A stretch of 64,000 nt of DNA from Bacteroidia bacterium (GTDB taxonomy: Bacteria; Bacteroidota; Bacteroidia; B-17B0; Aurantibacillaceae), in contig JAEUTN010000005.1 in the NCBI GenBank assembly GCA_016787895.1, forward strand, positions 1 to 64,000, written 5' to 3'. Under the pieces are notes generated by a model that saw only the letters and a list, made by a program, of their open reading frames with translations, did not search any database and was not told the origin of the DNA. This document shows positions 53,991 through 63,470 of the stretch, piece after piece. Made by a program: the position numbers and the translations under genes. How positions within the stretch are numbered: position 1 is the first letter of the stretch; each line of letters starts with the position of its first letter.

Positions 53991-56900
53991 ATGAAATACA
54001 AGTTGTGCTATCTATTTTTGATTTGTTTTTCATTTCGTTCGGGTGCTCAGGTGGATACGAGTTTTTGGTTTGTGGCTCCGGATGTTTCGGCAGTAATGGG
54101 TGATACAGCCATTAAACTGCATTTCCAATCCTATGATCAGCCAACGGTGATTTACATCCAACAACCTGCAAACCCGGCCGGCATTAGCATGTCATTGGCT
54201 TTAGGAGCCAACAGCATTTTTCATCTGAATTTGTCTGCCTCGCTAACGGCCGTTGAATCCAGTCCAAGCAATTCAGTGAGCAACAAAGGCATTTACATTA
54301 GTTCCAAAGAAAACATATCGGCTTATTATTCCCTGGGCGCGGCCAATAACCGGGAAATGATTTCCTTAAAAGGCAGTCGTGCTTTGGGGACGGATTTTTA
54401 CACACCCATACCTACCTCAACTGCTGTGCTCACCCAAACCTTAACCGATGGGGGCATAGGATTTGACATTGTGGCCACACAAACGGGGGTAACCACTATT
54501 TTAATAACGCCCCGTGCGAATTGTATTGGCAGGCCAAAAAACACAACGTTTGTGAGAACATTGAATTACGGTCAAACTTTTTCTGTTCGTGATAACAATG
54601 CTGTAAATCCCAGCGAACTTTCGGGTTCCATTGTTTCTTCCGACAAACCCATTGCTGTAACGATTAATGGTCCGGTTAGAACCACCAGTGCCTGTGCCTC
54701 TTATTTTGCTGAGCAAATTACGTCCAGCAACAATATCGGAAAGGAATACATTGTGTTAAAGGGCAAAAGCGCGGTGGACATGGCCTATTTGCTTGCACCA
54801 TACAATGCCAGTAGTTTTACGGTAACAAGCAGCAATACCAATTTGAACTGGCTGATTAATTCCGGTGAAACCTATTCCCTTTCTATTACGGATACCATTA
54901 CCTATATCAAATCCGATAAACCCATTTATCTTGTGCATGCCTCGGGCTACGGTTGTAAACTCAGCGCCACACAACTTCCACCCGCCTTTTGTGCGGGGTC
55001 ATATACCACGGCCTTCACCCGTTTGCGCAGCGATTCCCTGCATCTGAACCTGTTCACACGCAGTGGTTTTCAAAACACCTTCACCCTAACCAGCAATTCA
55101 AACACAGTGCCCCTTTCCGGCTCAAGCTTTACTACTGTGCCTGGGAGTGGTGGAGCACTGGTAGCGGCCCGTTTGTATTTTTCAACTCTCAGCATTCCAG
55201 TAGGGGCTAATGTGCAATTAAAAAACAGCATGGACCTTTTTGGTTTGTCAGTTCAAAATGGAAATTCGGTTTCAGGCAGCGATTATGTATCGGCTTCTGA
55301 GTTTGCTGTGAAACCGATTGTTAAGGCGAATGTTATTCCCACAGCCACGGTTTGCACCAACACACAATTCACTTTGAACGGCACCATTGGTGGAGGTCCA
55401 CTCACAGGAAACTGGACCGTGCTCAATGGTTTTGGCACCTTGTCGGCTGCAGTTTCACAAATCACCAACAATATTTATACGCCGCATCCTTTAGACACCA
55501 ACACCAGTCCCGTTAGAATTGTATTGAACTCAAGCGGCATTTGCCCCAATGGCACCGACACTTTGAAACTTACTGTTAAACAAGCGCCTTTAGTGGAAGC
55601 CGGTTCTGATTTTATCAGTTGTTCCAACAATCCTACTTTGCAATTGAATGGAAATGTGTATGGCATAAGCAATCAGGGGTTCTGGCAAGTGCTGGCACCC
55701 GCTAACGGAACCTTCTCGCCAAACACCAGCAGTTTTTCTCCGGTGTATTCGCTTTCCAACTCCGATAAATTGCTGAGCCAAGTTCAATTTGTGTTAAGCA
55801 GCACCAACAACGCCGGTTGCAATGTGGTAACCGATACCGTTAAAATTCTGTTGAACCACGCGCCCACGGTTACGGCCAATCCCAGCACGCCCATTCCCAA
55901 ATGTGCGAACAATGCCTCTGTGTTTTTAAACGGGGCAGTCGGTGGTACCTTAACCTCCACAGGCTTATGGAGCAGCAGTGGAAGCGGGGTGTTTGTGCCA
56001 AACAATTTATCCCTCATCAACAATTATTTTCCAAGCGCGCAGGACATCAATGCCGGAAGTGTGTGGTTAAAATTAAGCAGCACCAACAACCAGCAATGTT
56101 ATCCGGTATCAGATAGCGTGGAAGTCACCTTTGCGCAAGCCCCGCAAGTGAACGCAGGACTCGACCTGAACTCTTGCGTGAACAATCCGAGTGTGAGCCT
56201 GATCGCTTCCATTACCGGAAGTATTACGAATACCGGCATCTGGTACGGAGGTACCGGCACCTTTTCACCCAATAACACGGTGAGCAATCCGGTTTATCTG
56301 GCGAGTCCTGCTGAAGTAGGCGCGGGGACCGTTGCCCTTTCCTATAGTACCACCAATAATGGATTGTGTTCAGGTGTTTCCGATCAATTGCAGGTTACCT
56401 TCCAGGCCAAACCCACGGCCAGTTTCCAGGTGAGTTCAGTGTGCCTGAATGAGAACACTATTTTTAAAGATGCTTCTTACAATGCGTCTGCTCTGGGACT
56501 TGTGAATGGATGGTTCTGGAACTTCGGGGATGGCAGCGCGATAAGCACCAGCGTAAATCCGGTGTACACTTACGCGAACACAGGCGCTTACACAGTGCAA
56601 CTGGTGGTCAGGAATTCGTTCAATTGTTACGATACCATTCAGAAACCGCTTCAAATCTATGCTTTGCCAAGTTCAAGCTTCAGTATTGATCGTGCCTGTT
56701 TCGGCTCCGCGCAACAAATCAGTTTTAAAGATCAATCCACCATACAGGCCCCTGATGTAATACCCGCCACTGGTTATTATTGGGACTTCGGGGGATTCGG
56801 GGTTTCAAAAGCGAAAGACACTACCATCATTTTCCCTTCAGAAGGAATTTACAACATTACACACATCGTGAGTTCAAACAACAACTGTAATTCCATTTCG

Positions 56901-57455
56901 GTAAAATCTCTCACCATCTCTCCTCGTCCGGAAGCCCGGTTCATCTATACCTACAACAATTCTGAAAGTTTGGGAGCCTTTGTGGAGTTTACCGATACCT
57001 CAAAATACGCGTTCAGCTGGCATTGGGATTTTGGAAACGGAGATACCAGCAATATCGAAAATCCGGAAGTGTATTACAACCAGAACGGAACCTACACAGT
57101 GAGTCTCACCGTAAAGGATGAATTCGGTTGCCCAAGCACCTATACAGCGCCAATTACCATTTTGAATATTGTATCAGATATTACAGAGTTAATTCCAAAC
57201 ATGATTACACCCAACTTCGATGGGAAGAACGACTTGTGGCGACTCGATTTTATTCAGGTGTTTTACCGCCAGGCCGAGATTGAAATATTTAATCGCTGGG
57301 GTGTTAAAATTTACCGCAGCGAAGGTTATGATAATGCCTGGGATGGCACATACAAAGGCGATCCTTTACCGGTTGGGGTGTATTTCTATACTATTAAATT
57401 AAATGATGTAAATGATACTCCGGTCATCAAAGGCACGGTTACCTTATTAAAATGA
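53991..57455 (+). CDS. T9SS-secreted adhesin-like protein with IgGFc-binding, ~90-aa repeats, PKD and CHU_C domains
   Basis: The 1154-residue protein has a signal peptide (ending RSGAQ) and an IgGFc-binding-like N-terminal domain (about 25-430). It then has four repeats of about 90 residues starting near 452, 535, 627 and 720, each with V-x-AG-x-D...C-x-NNP...L-x-G and G-x-W-x-x-x-G-x-G. PKD-like domains follow near 809, 905 and 995 (FWNFGDG, WHWDFGNGD), and then a CHU_C sorting domain at about 1067-1154. It is probably exported by the T9SS and carried on the surface for adhesion or gliding. A PorP/SprF gene overlaps its stop by four bases. Confidence 0.87.
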   Translation: MKYKLCYLFLICFSFRSGAQVDTSFWFVAPDVSAVMGDTAIKLHFQSYDQPTVIYIQQPANPAGISMSLALGANSIFHLNLSASLTAVESSPSNSVSNKGIYISSKENISAYYSLGAANNREMISLKGSRALGTDFYTPIPTSTAVLTQTLTDGGIGFDIVATQTGVTTILITPRANCIGRPKNTTFVRTLNYGQTFSVRDNNAVNPSELSGSIVSSDKPIAVTINGPVRTTSACASYFAEQITSSNNIGKEYIVLKGKSAVDMAYLLAPYNASSFTVTSSNTNLNWLINSGETYSLSITDTITYIKSDKPIYLVHASGYGCKLSATQLPPAFCAGSYTTAFTRLRSDSLHLNLFTRSGFQNTFTLTSNSNTVPLSGSSFTTVPGSGGALVAARLYFSTLSIPVGANVQLKNSMDLFGLSVQNGNSVSGSDYVSASEFAVKPIVKANVIPTATVCTNTQFTLNGTIGGGPLTGNWTVLNGFGTLSAAVSQITNNIYTPHPLDTNTSPVRIVLNSSGICPNGTDTLKLTVKQAPLVEAGSDFISCSNNPTLQLNGNVYGISNQGFWQVLAPANGTFSPNTSSFSPVYSLSNSDKLLSQVQFVLSSTNNAGCNVVTDTVKILLNHAPTVTANPSTPIPKCANNASVFLNGAVGGTLTSTGLWSSSGSGVFVPNNLSLINNYFPSAQDINAGSVWLKLSSTNNQQCYPVSDSVEVTFAQAPQVNAGLDLNSCVNNPSVSLIASITGSITNTGIWYGGTGTFSPNNTVSNPVYLASPAEVGAGTVALSYSTTNNGLCSGVSDQLQVTFQAKPTASFQVSSVCLNENTIFKDASYNASALGLVNGWFWNFGDGSAISTSVNPVYTYANTGAYTVQLVVRNSFNCYDTIQKPLQIYALPSSSFSIDRACFGSAQQISFKDQSTIQAPDVIPATGYYWDFGGFGVSKAKDTTIIFPSEGIYNITHIVSSNNNCNSISVKSLTISPRPEARFIYTYNNSESLGAFVEFTDTSKYAFSWHWDFGNGDTSNIENPEVYYNQNGTYTVSLTVKDEFGCPSTYTAPITILNIVSDITELIPNMITPNFDGKNDLWRLDFIQVFYRQAEIEIFNRWGVKIYRSEGYDNAWDGTYKGDPLPVGVYFYTIKLNDVNDTPVIKGTVTLLK

Positions 57456-58591
57456 GAAAGTTAAGGTACATAGTTTTGATTCTTTTGTGCGGCACTCACT
57501 TGATGCGCTCGCAGCAACAAACTGTGTATACCAGTTATCTTTTAAATCCCTATCTCTATAATCCGGCTTATGCCGGTGTGGTGCAGGGTACTCAATTTAC
57601 CTTAGGCCACCGCAACCAATGGGTGGGTTTTGATGGCGCGCCAAAAGTTTCCATGCTGAGTGGCTGGGGCAATTTCAAGAAAAAACCGCAAATGGCAGCC
57701 GGAGGTATGGTAATCAGCGACCGAAGTGGATTGATTCAAAGAACCGCTTTTCAGGGAAGTTATGCGTATCATTTAAAATTCAACAAAAAATACGCCATGA
57801 GTTTTGGTCTTGCTTTTGGTGGTGTGCAGTATAACGTAAAACTATACGATGCCAAACCCTATGACCAGGACGATAATTTTTTAAGCAGTGAGGTGCTGAG
57901 GGCTTTTGCCTTTGATGCCAATGCCGGTGTGCATTTTTACAGCAAGGAGTTTTTTCTGGGATTAAGCAATCAGCAAATGCTGAATTCAAAAATTCGCTGG
58001 TCGAACACCAATGGCCGGCTGAGTCCGCATTATTACGCCTACACAGGCTATAACTTCCGAATCAGTAAGGACAGTGATTGGGTGGTGCAACCATCTGTGC
58101 TGGTTCGCATGAGCGCTCCGGTGCCACATCAGTTCGAATACCATTTGCGGGTGATTTACAATGAAATGATTTGGATAGGCGGAAGTTTTCGCGAAAAATC
58201 GTCGGCCAGTGTGTTGTTTGGCTGCAATTTGTTTAAGGCTTTGAGTTTGTCTTACGCTTACGATTTTACAACCACCGATTTAAGCAATTATTCGAGCGGC
58301 AGCCAGGAAATTTGTGTGTCGTATTTGTTCCCTTTCAAACGCAAAAAATCAGCGGCGGAAATGGCGAAAGAAGCGGATGAAACAGAATTGAACACCATTG
58401 ACAATTCCATTAAAACCAACCTGAAGAACAAAAAGAAAACCGAGAAAGAGGCTAAGAAAAAAGCGGAAGAAGAAGCAAAGAAAAAAGAAGAAGCGGAGAA
58501 GGAAAAAAAACCCGAAGAACCTAAAGTGGAAAATCCGGAAAGCAAGGATCAGGAAAATAAAGAAGGAGAGGAGAAACCCGAGCGTGAATAA
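57452..58591 (+). CDS. PorP/SprF family protein with a charged C-terminal tail
   Basis: The 379-residue protein has a signal peptide (ending near MRSQ) and the PorP/SprF start QQTVYTSYLLNPYLYNPAYAG, with HRNQWVGFDGAPK. Unlike the other two copies in the window it ends with about 75 residues of Lys/Glu-rich low-complexity sequence, which should lie in the periplasm and form a helix. The ATG overlaps the adhesin stop by four bases, so the two are translationally coupled; it probably serves that substrate. Confidence 0.9.
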   Translation: MRKLRYIVLILLCGTHLMRSQQQTVYTSYLLNPYLYNPAYAGVVQGTQFTLGHRNQWVGFDGAPKVSMLSGWGNFKKKPQMAAGGMVISDRSGLIQRTAFQGSYAYHLKFNKKYAMSFGLAFGGVQYNVKLYDAKPYDQDDNFLSSEVLRAFAFDANAGVHFYSKEFFLGLSNQQMLNSKIRWSNTNGRLSPHYYAYTGYNFRISKDSDWVVQPSVLVRMSAPVPHQFEYHLRVIYNEMIWIGGSFREKSSASVLFGCNLFKALSLSYAYDFTTTDLSNYSSGSQEICVSYLFPFKRKKSAAEMAKEADETELNTIDNSIKTNLKNKKKTEKEAKKKAEEEAKKKEEAEKEKKPEEPKVENPESKDQENKEGEEKPERE

Positions 58592-61500
58592 TAAAGTGAA
58601 ACATATATTTTTTCTATTCAGCGTTTGTTTAAGTATGAGCTTATCCAAAGTATCGGCACAAATCGATACGGCCTTTTGGTTTGCGGCGCCCTGGGTAACG
58701 CCCGACCATTGGTGGAAAGACAACGTGGTGTTGCACATTTCTACATTTTCAGCGCCCACCACAACCGTAAGAATCCGCCAGCCCGGCGCCATAGCACCCA
58801 ACAGGTACGACACAACGGTTGTAATTACCGCCAACAGTAATTTTAATTACACCTTCTGGAGAGACAAACTGGCTTCTCCGACCAACAGTGCTTATGATTC
58901 ATTGGAAACCCGACCAGCCAATACGGTGTTGCCTTATGGTTTATACATTTCTGCTTCGTCTAATATCACGGTGGTATACGCTGTAATCACCCGTCCTTCC
59001 TTCTTTTTAAATCCGGAAACGTTTTCCCTGAAGGGGCAAAATGGCCTTGGTAAAGAATTTTTATGTCCTTTTCAAACCAGGTGGAACAACAGAACATTTA
59101 CCGGCAATACCTGTGGCGCGAATGCACAGGATTTGAACTGTGATAACCAGGTCACACAACCCAAACAACAAATCAACATTGTAGCCACTAAACCGAATAC
59201 AGTGGTTTGGATTACACCAAGGTGCAATGTTGTTGGACATTTGGCTGGTGTTACCTATAGTGTTTTGCTGCCGGCTCCCGGAAGCGCTTACACCATAGAA
59301 AATGCCACCCAACTGACTTCTGTAAGCGGTAACAATTTAAGTGGTACCGTAATTGTGGCGGATAAGGAAATTGCCGTGACCGTTGCCGATGATTCGGTAG
59401 CGGGGGTAACAGGTTGTTTTGATCTCATGGGGGATCAGATTGTACCTGTAGACATCATTGGTAAGGAATACATTGTTGTGAAAGGAGCCATGAACGCACC
59501 GGAACACGAAGGGGCCTATATTGTAGGCACCGAAAATTTTACACAAATTACAATTAACGATGGAGTTATAACCAACACCCTCATTAACAAGGGCGATACC
59601 TACCATTACAAAACCAGCAACAGTTTAACTTCTGTTATGGCCAATAAGGATGTATACGTGTTGCACGCAACAGGCTATGGGTGTGAACTGGGTGAAGCTT
59701 TGCTTCCTCCCTTAACCTGCGCAGGTTCAAGTTTGGTGGCGTTCTCAAGAAACAATAAACAATCGTTTCGCCTGAACATCTTGTGTAAAAACGGGGTTCA
59801 GAATAATTTTGTACTGAACGGTTCGCCTGTATTGGTTCCTGCCGGAGCATTCACCGTTGTTCCCGGAAATACCTTGTACGTTGGAGCTCAGGTTATTTTG
59901 GATACTATCAGTTTACCGGTAGGCTCATATACCATCTCCAATTCAGCCGATGTATTTGCTCTTGGCGTGTTTAATGGCGATGGTGGAACAGGAGGTCTTT
60001 ACCACTATATGTCTTCCTTTCTCAGAAAAACAACGGTCACCACCGAAACCCTTGCCACCATTTGTGTGGGTCAGAACACCGTTGTGAGTTTAACCGGTAC
60101 TGTTTCCGGAGGCGCCATCTCCGGCTTATGGACGAGCAACGGCACTGGCACTTTTGGTCCTTACACTTCAACCAACAACGTGGTCAGCACCACCTATTCC
60201 CTTTCGTCCAATGACACCAATTTTGTTGGGGCCAGTGCCACCCTGCAATTTTACCTCACCTCAACGGGAGAATGTGATCCGGTGACAGACACCACTTACC
60301 TCACCATCAACCAAAAACCAATTGTTACGGTAAGCAGTGGTACCATCATGTGCAAAAACAATGTGATGCCGGTGGTGCTTAGCGGCACCGTGATGAATGC
60401 CATCTCCGGTTCCTGGAGCGGAGGCAATGGGGGTGTTTTTGGCCCTCCCGGACCAATCACATCTTATACACCTTCGGTTGCCGATTTGGCCGCCAATACC
60501 ATCACGTTAAGTTTAAGTTCCCAGGGTCCATTACCGGGCTGTGTGAATTCAGTGAAGAGCATTACTGTGGCCTTTGCTGATCCCCCATTGGTTTCAGCGG
60601 GAATCGACAGAACCGTTTGCACCAACGCATCTACTCTCGATTTGAACGGCACCGTAAGCGGGGGGTCTTCGCTTGGAAACTGGACGCACAATGGTACGGG
60701 GATATTTTTTCCTACTTCATCGGCACCTACAGCCACTTATGCCTTTAGCCAACTCGATCTTTTGCAAACGCAACTGAGTCTTACGCTCACATCGGTATAC
60801 AATGCCACCAACAATCCTGCCAACTGCGCGTTGGTGAGTGATGTTATGAATATTTTTATACTGCCCAAACCGGTAGTTGTGGCACAACCCGACTTTACTG
60901 TTTGTGCAAGCGCGGGCGCCATTGCCTTAACCGGAACCGTTTCAGGCTCTGCGGTTACCGGTTCATGGACCACTTACAACGGTTCAGGTATTTTTCAGCA
61001 ATTGCCTCCGGTTGGCGCTACTTACACCATGAGTCAAACGGATACGCTCAATGGTTCCATTGATTTTGTATTGAACAGTTATGGAGGGTTTTGCGCTGCC
61101 GAAACAGATACTATCAGGGTAACGGTTCTCAAATTGCCGCTGATTACCGTGAATCCCGATAATTCTCCAACTTGTGATAATGTGCCCATTGTGTTAACCG
61201 GAACGGTGAGCGGTTATACCAACCAGGGTTATTGGAGCTCGAGTGGCAGCGGGGTGTTTTCACCCACCAATTCGGTTTTAAACGGCACCTATTTTCCAAG
61301 TCCGGCCGATTACGTGAACGGAAGTGTGGTGCTCACCTTAACCTCCTTCACGATTCCCGGGTTTCAGAATTGCGGAAGCAGCAAGTCCTTTACCTCCTTG
61401 TTTGTGGATGCACCCGAAGCTGATTTTTCCATGTCCTCAGCGCGGTGTTTAAAGTCGCCTATTATTTTTACTGACATCACTTCACCCAATGGCACCTCCA

Positions 61501-62468
61501 ATTTGCAGTACAACTGGAGTTTTGGAGATGGAGGCATTTCAACAGCCATTAACCCGGTGTACACGTTTACCGGCACCGGTCAGTATCTTGTTACGCTTAC
61601 TGTAACGGGCACCAGCACCATTGGCATCAACACACCCGTTCAGTGTCCGGATGTGAAGGATACTTTGCTGACCATAAAAGCTTTACCAATTGCTGATTTT
61701 TCAGTGGCAAGTACCTGTGAAAATTCTTCTACTCAGTTTATTAATTTATCGTTTACACCTCCTCAAACCGAAGCCATACAATTCTGGAGTTGGTCCTTTG
61801 GTGACGGAAAAGACACGCTTACGACCATTCCAACAACCACAGTTCCTCACACATATACCAGTTCAGCTTCTTACAATGTTATTCTTACAGTTACCACCAC
61901 GGCCGGTTGTGTGTCTGATCCCAGAATTATGCCCATTGTGGTTTCGCCTCAACCTGAAGCCGAGTTTGGTTTAACCAATAACCCTTCAGTGGTGCTTGAA
62001 CCTGTTTATTTTTCCGATTTTTCAAGTCCAACCGGAGCTATCAGTTCCTGGTACTGGGAATTTGGTGATCAGGGAGCTTCCACTTCCAGCGCGCCTGTAC
62101 ACACTTATAATTATCCGGGCGTTTACAATGTAACGCTGACCATAACGGATGATAAGGGCTGCAGTGACGTGTTGAGTAAAGTACTTGATGTTACCATGCT
62201 GCCTCAGATTCCTACCGGCTTTACACCCAATAACGATGGCAACAACGATGTGCTTTATGTGAGGGGAGGACCTTTTGAACGCATTCTTTTCAGAGTGTAT
62301 AACAACTGGGGTGAATTATTATTCGAAACCACCGATGCCAGCCAGGGGTGGGATGGGAAAAAGAATGGAATTGATCAACCGGTAGGTGTTTACCTGTGGA
62401 CTTTTGTGGTGGATATGTACAACAACCGGCAGGTAAAAAAGAATGGTGATGTGACCTTATTGCGTTAA
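58584..62468 (+). CDS. Large T9SS-secreted adhesin-like protein, second IgGFc/PKD paralogue
   Basis: The 1294-residue protein follows the same plan as the gene at 53991: a signal peptide (ending KVSAQ), an IgGFc-binding-like domain (about 25-480), and five 90-residue repeats starting near 482, 580, 670, 765 and 853 (GTVSGG..SGLW and related). PKD domains follow near 946, 1037 and 1126 (YNWSFGDGG, WSWSFGDGK, YWEFGDQG), and CHU_C at 1209-1294 (PTGFTPNNDGNNDVL). The start is GTG at 58584, overlapping the previous stop by eight bases, or a second GTG at 58596. The next PorP/SprF gene begins on its stop codon (TAATG). Confidence 0.87.
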   Translation: MNNKVKHIFFLFSVCLSMSLSKVSAQIDTAFWFAAPWVTPDHWWKDNVVLHISTFSAPTTTVRIRQPGAIAPNRYDTTVVITANSNFNYTFWRDKLASPTNSAYDSLETRPANTVLPYGLYISASSNITVVYAVITRPSFFLNPETFSLKGQNGLGKEFLCPFQTRWNNRTFTGNTCGANAQDLNCDNQVTQPKQQINIVATKPNTVVWITPRCNVVGHLAGVTYSVLLPAPGSAYTIENATQLTSVSGNNLSGTVIVADKEIAVTVADDSVAGVTGCFDLMGDQIVPVDIIGKEYIVVKGAMNAPEHEGAYIVGTENFTQITINDGVITNTLINKGDTYHYKTSNSLTSVMANKDVYVLHATGYGCELGEALLPPLTCAGSSLVAFSRNNKQSFRLNILCKNGVQNNFVLNGSPVLVPAGAFTVVPGNTLYVGAQVILDTISLPVGSYTISNSADVFALGVFNGDGGTGGLYHYMSSFLRKTTVTTETLATICVGQNTVVSLTGTVSGGAISGLWTSNGTGTFGPYTSTNNVVSTTYSLSSNDTNFVGASATLQFYLTSTGECDPVTDTTYLTINQKPIVTVSSGTIMCKNNVMPVVLSGTVMNAISGSWSGGNGGVFGPPGPITSYTPSVADLAANTITLSLSSQGPLPGCVNSVKSITVAFADPPLVSAGIDRTVCTNASTLDLNGTVSGGSSLGNWTHNGTGIFFPTSSAPTATYAFSQLDLLQTQLSLTLTSVYNATNNPANCALVSDVMNIFILPKPVVVAQPDFTVCASAGAIALTGTVSGSAVTGSWTTYNGSGIFQQLPPVGATYTMSQTDTLNGSIDFVLNSYGGFCAAETDTIRVTVLKLPLITVNPDNSPTCDNVPIVLTGTVSGYTNQGYWSSSGSGVFSPTNSVLNGTYFPSPADYVNGSVVLTLTSFTIPGFQNCGSSKSFTSLFVDAPEADFSMSSARCLKSPIIFTDITSPNGTSNLQYNWSFGDGGISTAINPVYTFTGTGQYLVTLTVTGTSTIGINTPVQCPDVKDTLLTIKALPIADFSVASTCENSSTQFINLSFTPPQTEAIQFWSWSFGDGKDTLTTIPTTTVPHTYTSSASYNVILTVTTTAGCVSDPRIMPIVVSPQPEAEFGLTNNPSVVLEPVYFSDFSSPTGAISSWYWEFGDQGASTSSAPVHTYNYPGVYNVTLTITDDKGCSDVLSKVLDVTMLPQIPTGFTPNNDGNNDVLYVRGGPFERILFRVYNNWGELLFETTDASQGWDGKKNGIDQPVGVYLWTFVVDMYNNRQVKKNGDVTLLR

Positions 62469-63463
62469 TGAAACGATTAAGAACATATGTATTGCTTTTG
62501 TTCCTCAGCGCAGGACGCATGGTGTATGCCCAGGATTTTCATCTGAGCATGTACGAAACAGCGCCTTTGTTCCTGAATCCGGCCATGACGGGTTTGATAG
62601 AAACCAAGATGCGGGCTCACCTGCATTTCAGAAACCAATGGAACGCACTCGCTTATAAACCTTTTACCACCGCCCTTGCGAGCTTTGATGTGCCAAAAGG
62701 AAAATGGGGTTTTGGAGCACAAATCACCAACATGAGAGCCGGCCTGGCAAATTACAATGTACTTCAGCTTCTTGGTTCAGCTTCTTACTCTTCCTATATT
62801 GATAAGGATAAAAAACACAGTTTTTCTCTTGGCCTTCAGGCCGGCTTTACACAAAAAAGAGTGGAATATCAAATATTGACATTTGATTCTCAATACACCA
62901 CTGCCAATGGGGGAGGGTTTGACAATTCCATCAACAGCCAGGAAAATTTTGAAGGACGCTCTCAGTTTCAGGAGGCCGTGAACTTTGGAGCTTTATATAA
63001 CTATGGGCAACACCAAAACCGGTTCAACCCCTTCTTTGGATTCAGTGTGTTTAATCTCACCAAACCCAAGGAAAGTTTTTTTGGCAGCAACAACCAATTG
63101 CCCATGCGTTTTTATTTTCATCCCGGTGTGAGGGTAAACGTGAGTGAGCTCTTGTATTTTATTCCCAAAGTGCTCATTTATGCGCAGGCCAAAACCGTAC
63201 AGGAAACCTATGCGATTGATGGGGGGTATTATTTTAAAGGAGAGAGGTTTTATGCCCTGGCCGGTTTTATGTACCGCAATGCCGACGCAAGTGTCATTCA
63301 TGTGGGTATTAAAAAAGACAACGTGATGATCAAATTTGCTTATGACTTTAATGTGTCCACATTGAGAGGCATCAGCAAAACCCGGGGGGCCTATGAAATT
63401 TCACTGACCTGGTACGGCAAAAAAGACAAGACAAACGAAATTAAACACTGTCCGAGATTATAG
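62468..63463 (+). CDS. PorP/SprF family type IX secretion protein, third copy
   Basis: The 331-residue protein has a signal peptide (ending VYAQ) and the PorP/SprF pattern QDFHLSMYETAPLFLNPAMTG, with HFRNQWNALAYKPF, and ends YEISLTWYGKK. It lacks the charged tail of the second copy. Its ATG shares one base with the preceding stop codon, and a TPR protein gene begins seven bases after its own stop. Confidence 0.92.
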   Translation: MKRLRTYVLLLFLSAGRMVYAQDFHLSMYETAPLFLNPAMTGLIETKMRAHLHFRNQWNALAYKPFTTALASFDVPKGKWGFGAQITNMRAGLANYNVLQLLGSASYSSYIDKDKKHSFSLGLQAGFTQKRVEYQILTFDSQYTTANGGGFDNSINSQENFEGRSQFQEAVNFGALYNYGQHQNRFNPFFGFSVFNLTKPKESFFGSNNQLPMRFYFHPGVRVNVSELLYFIPKVLIYAQAKTVQETYAIDGGYYFKGERFYALAGFMYRNADASVIHVGIKKDNVMIKFAYDFNVSTLRGISKTRGAYEISLTWYGKKDKTNEIKHCPRL

Positions 63464-63470
63464 AAAGGGG

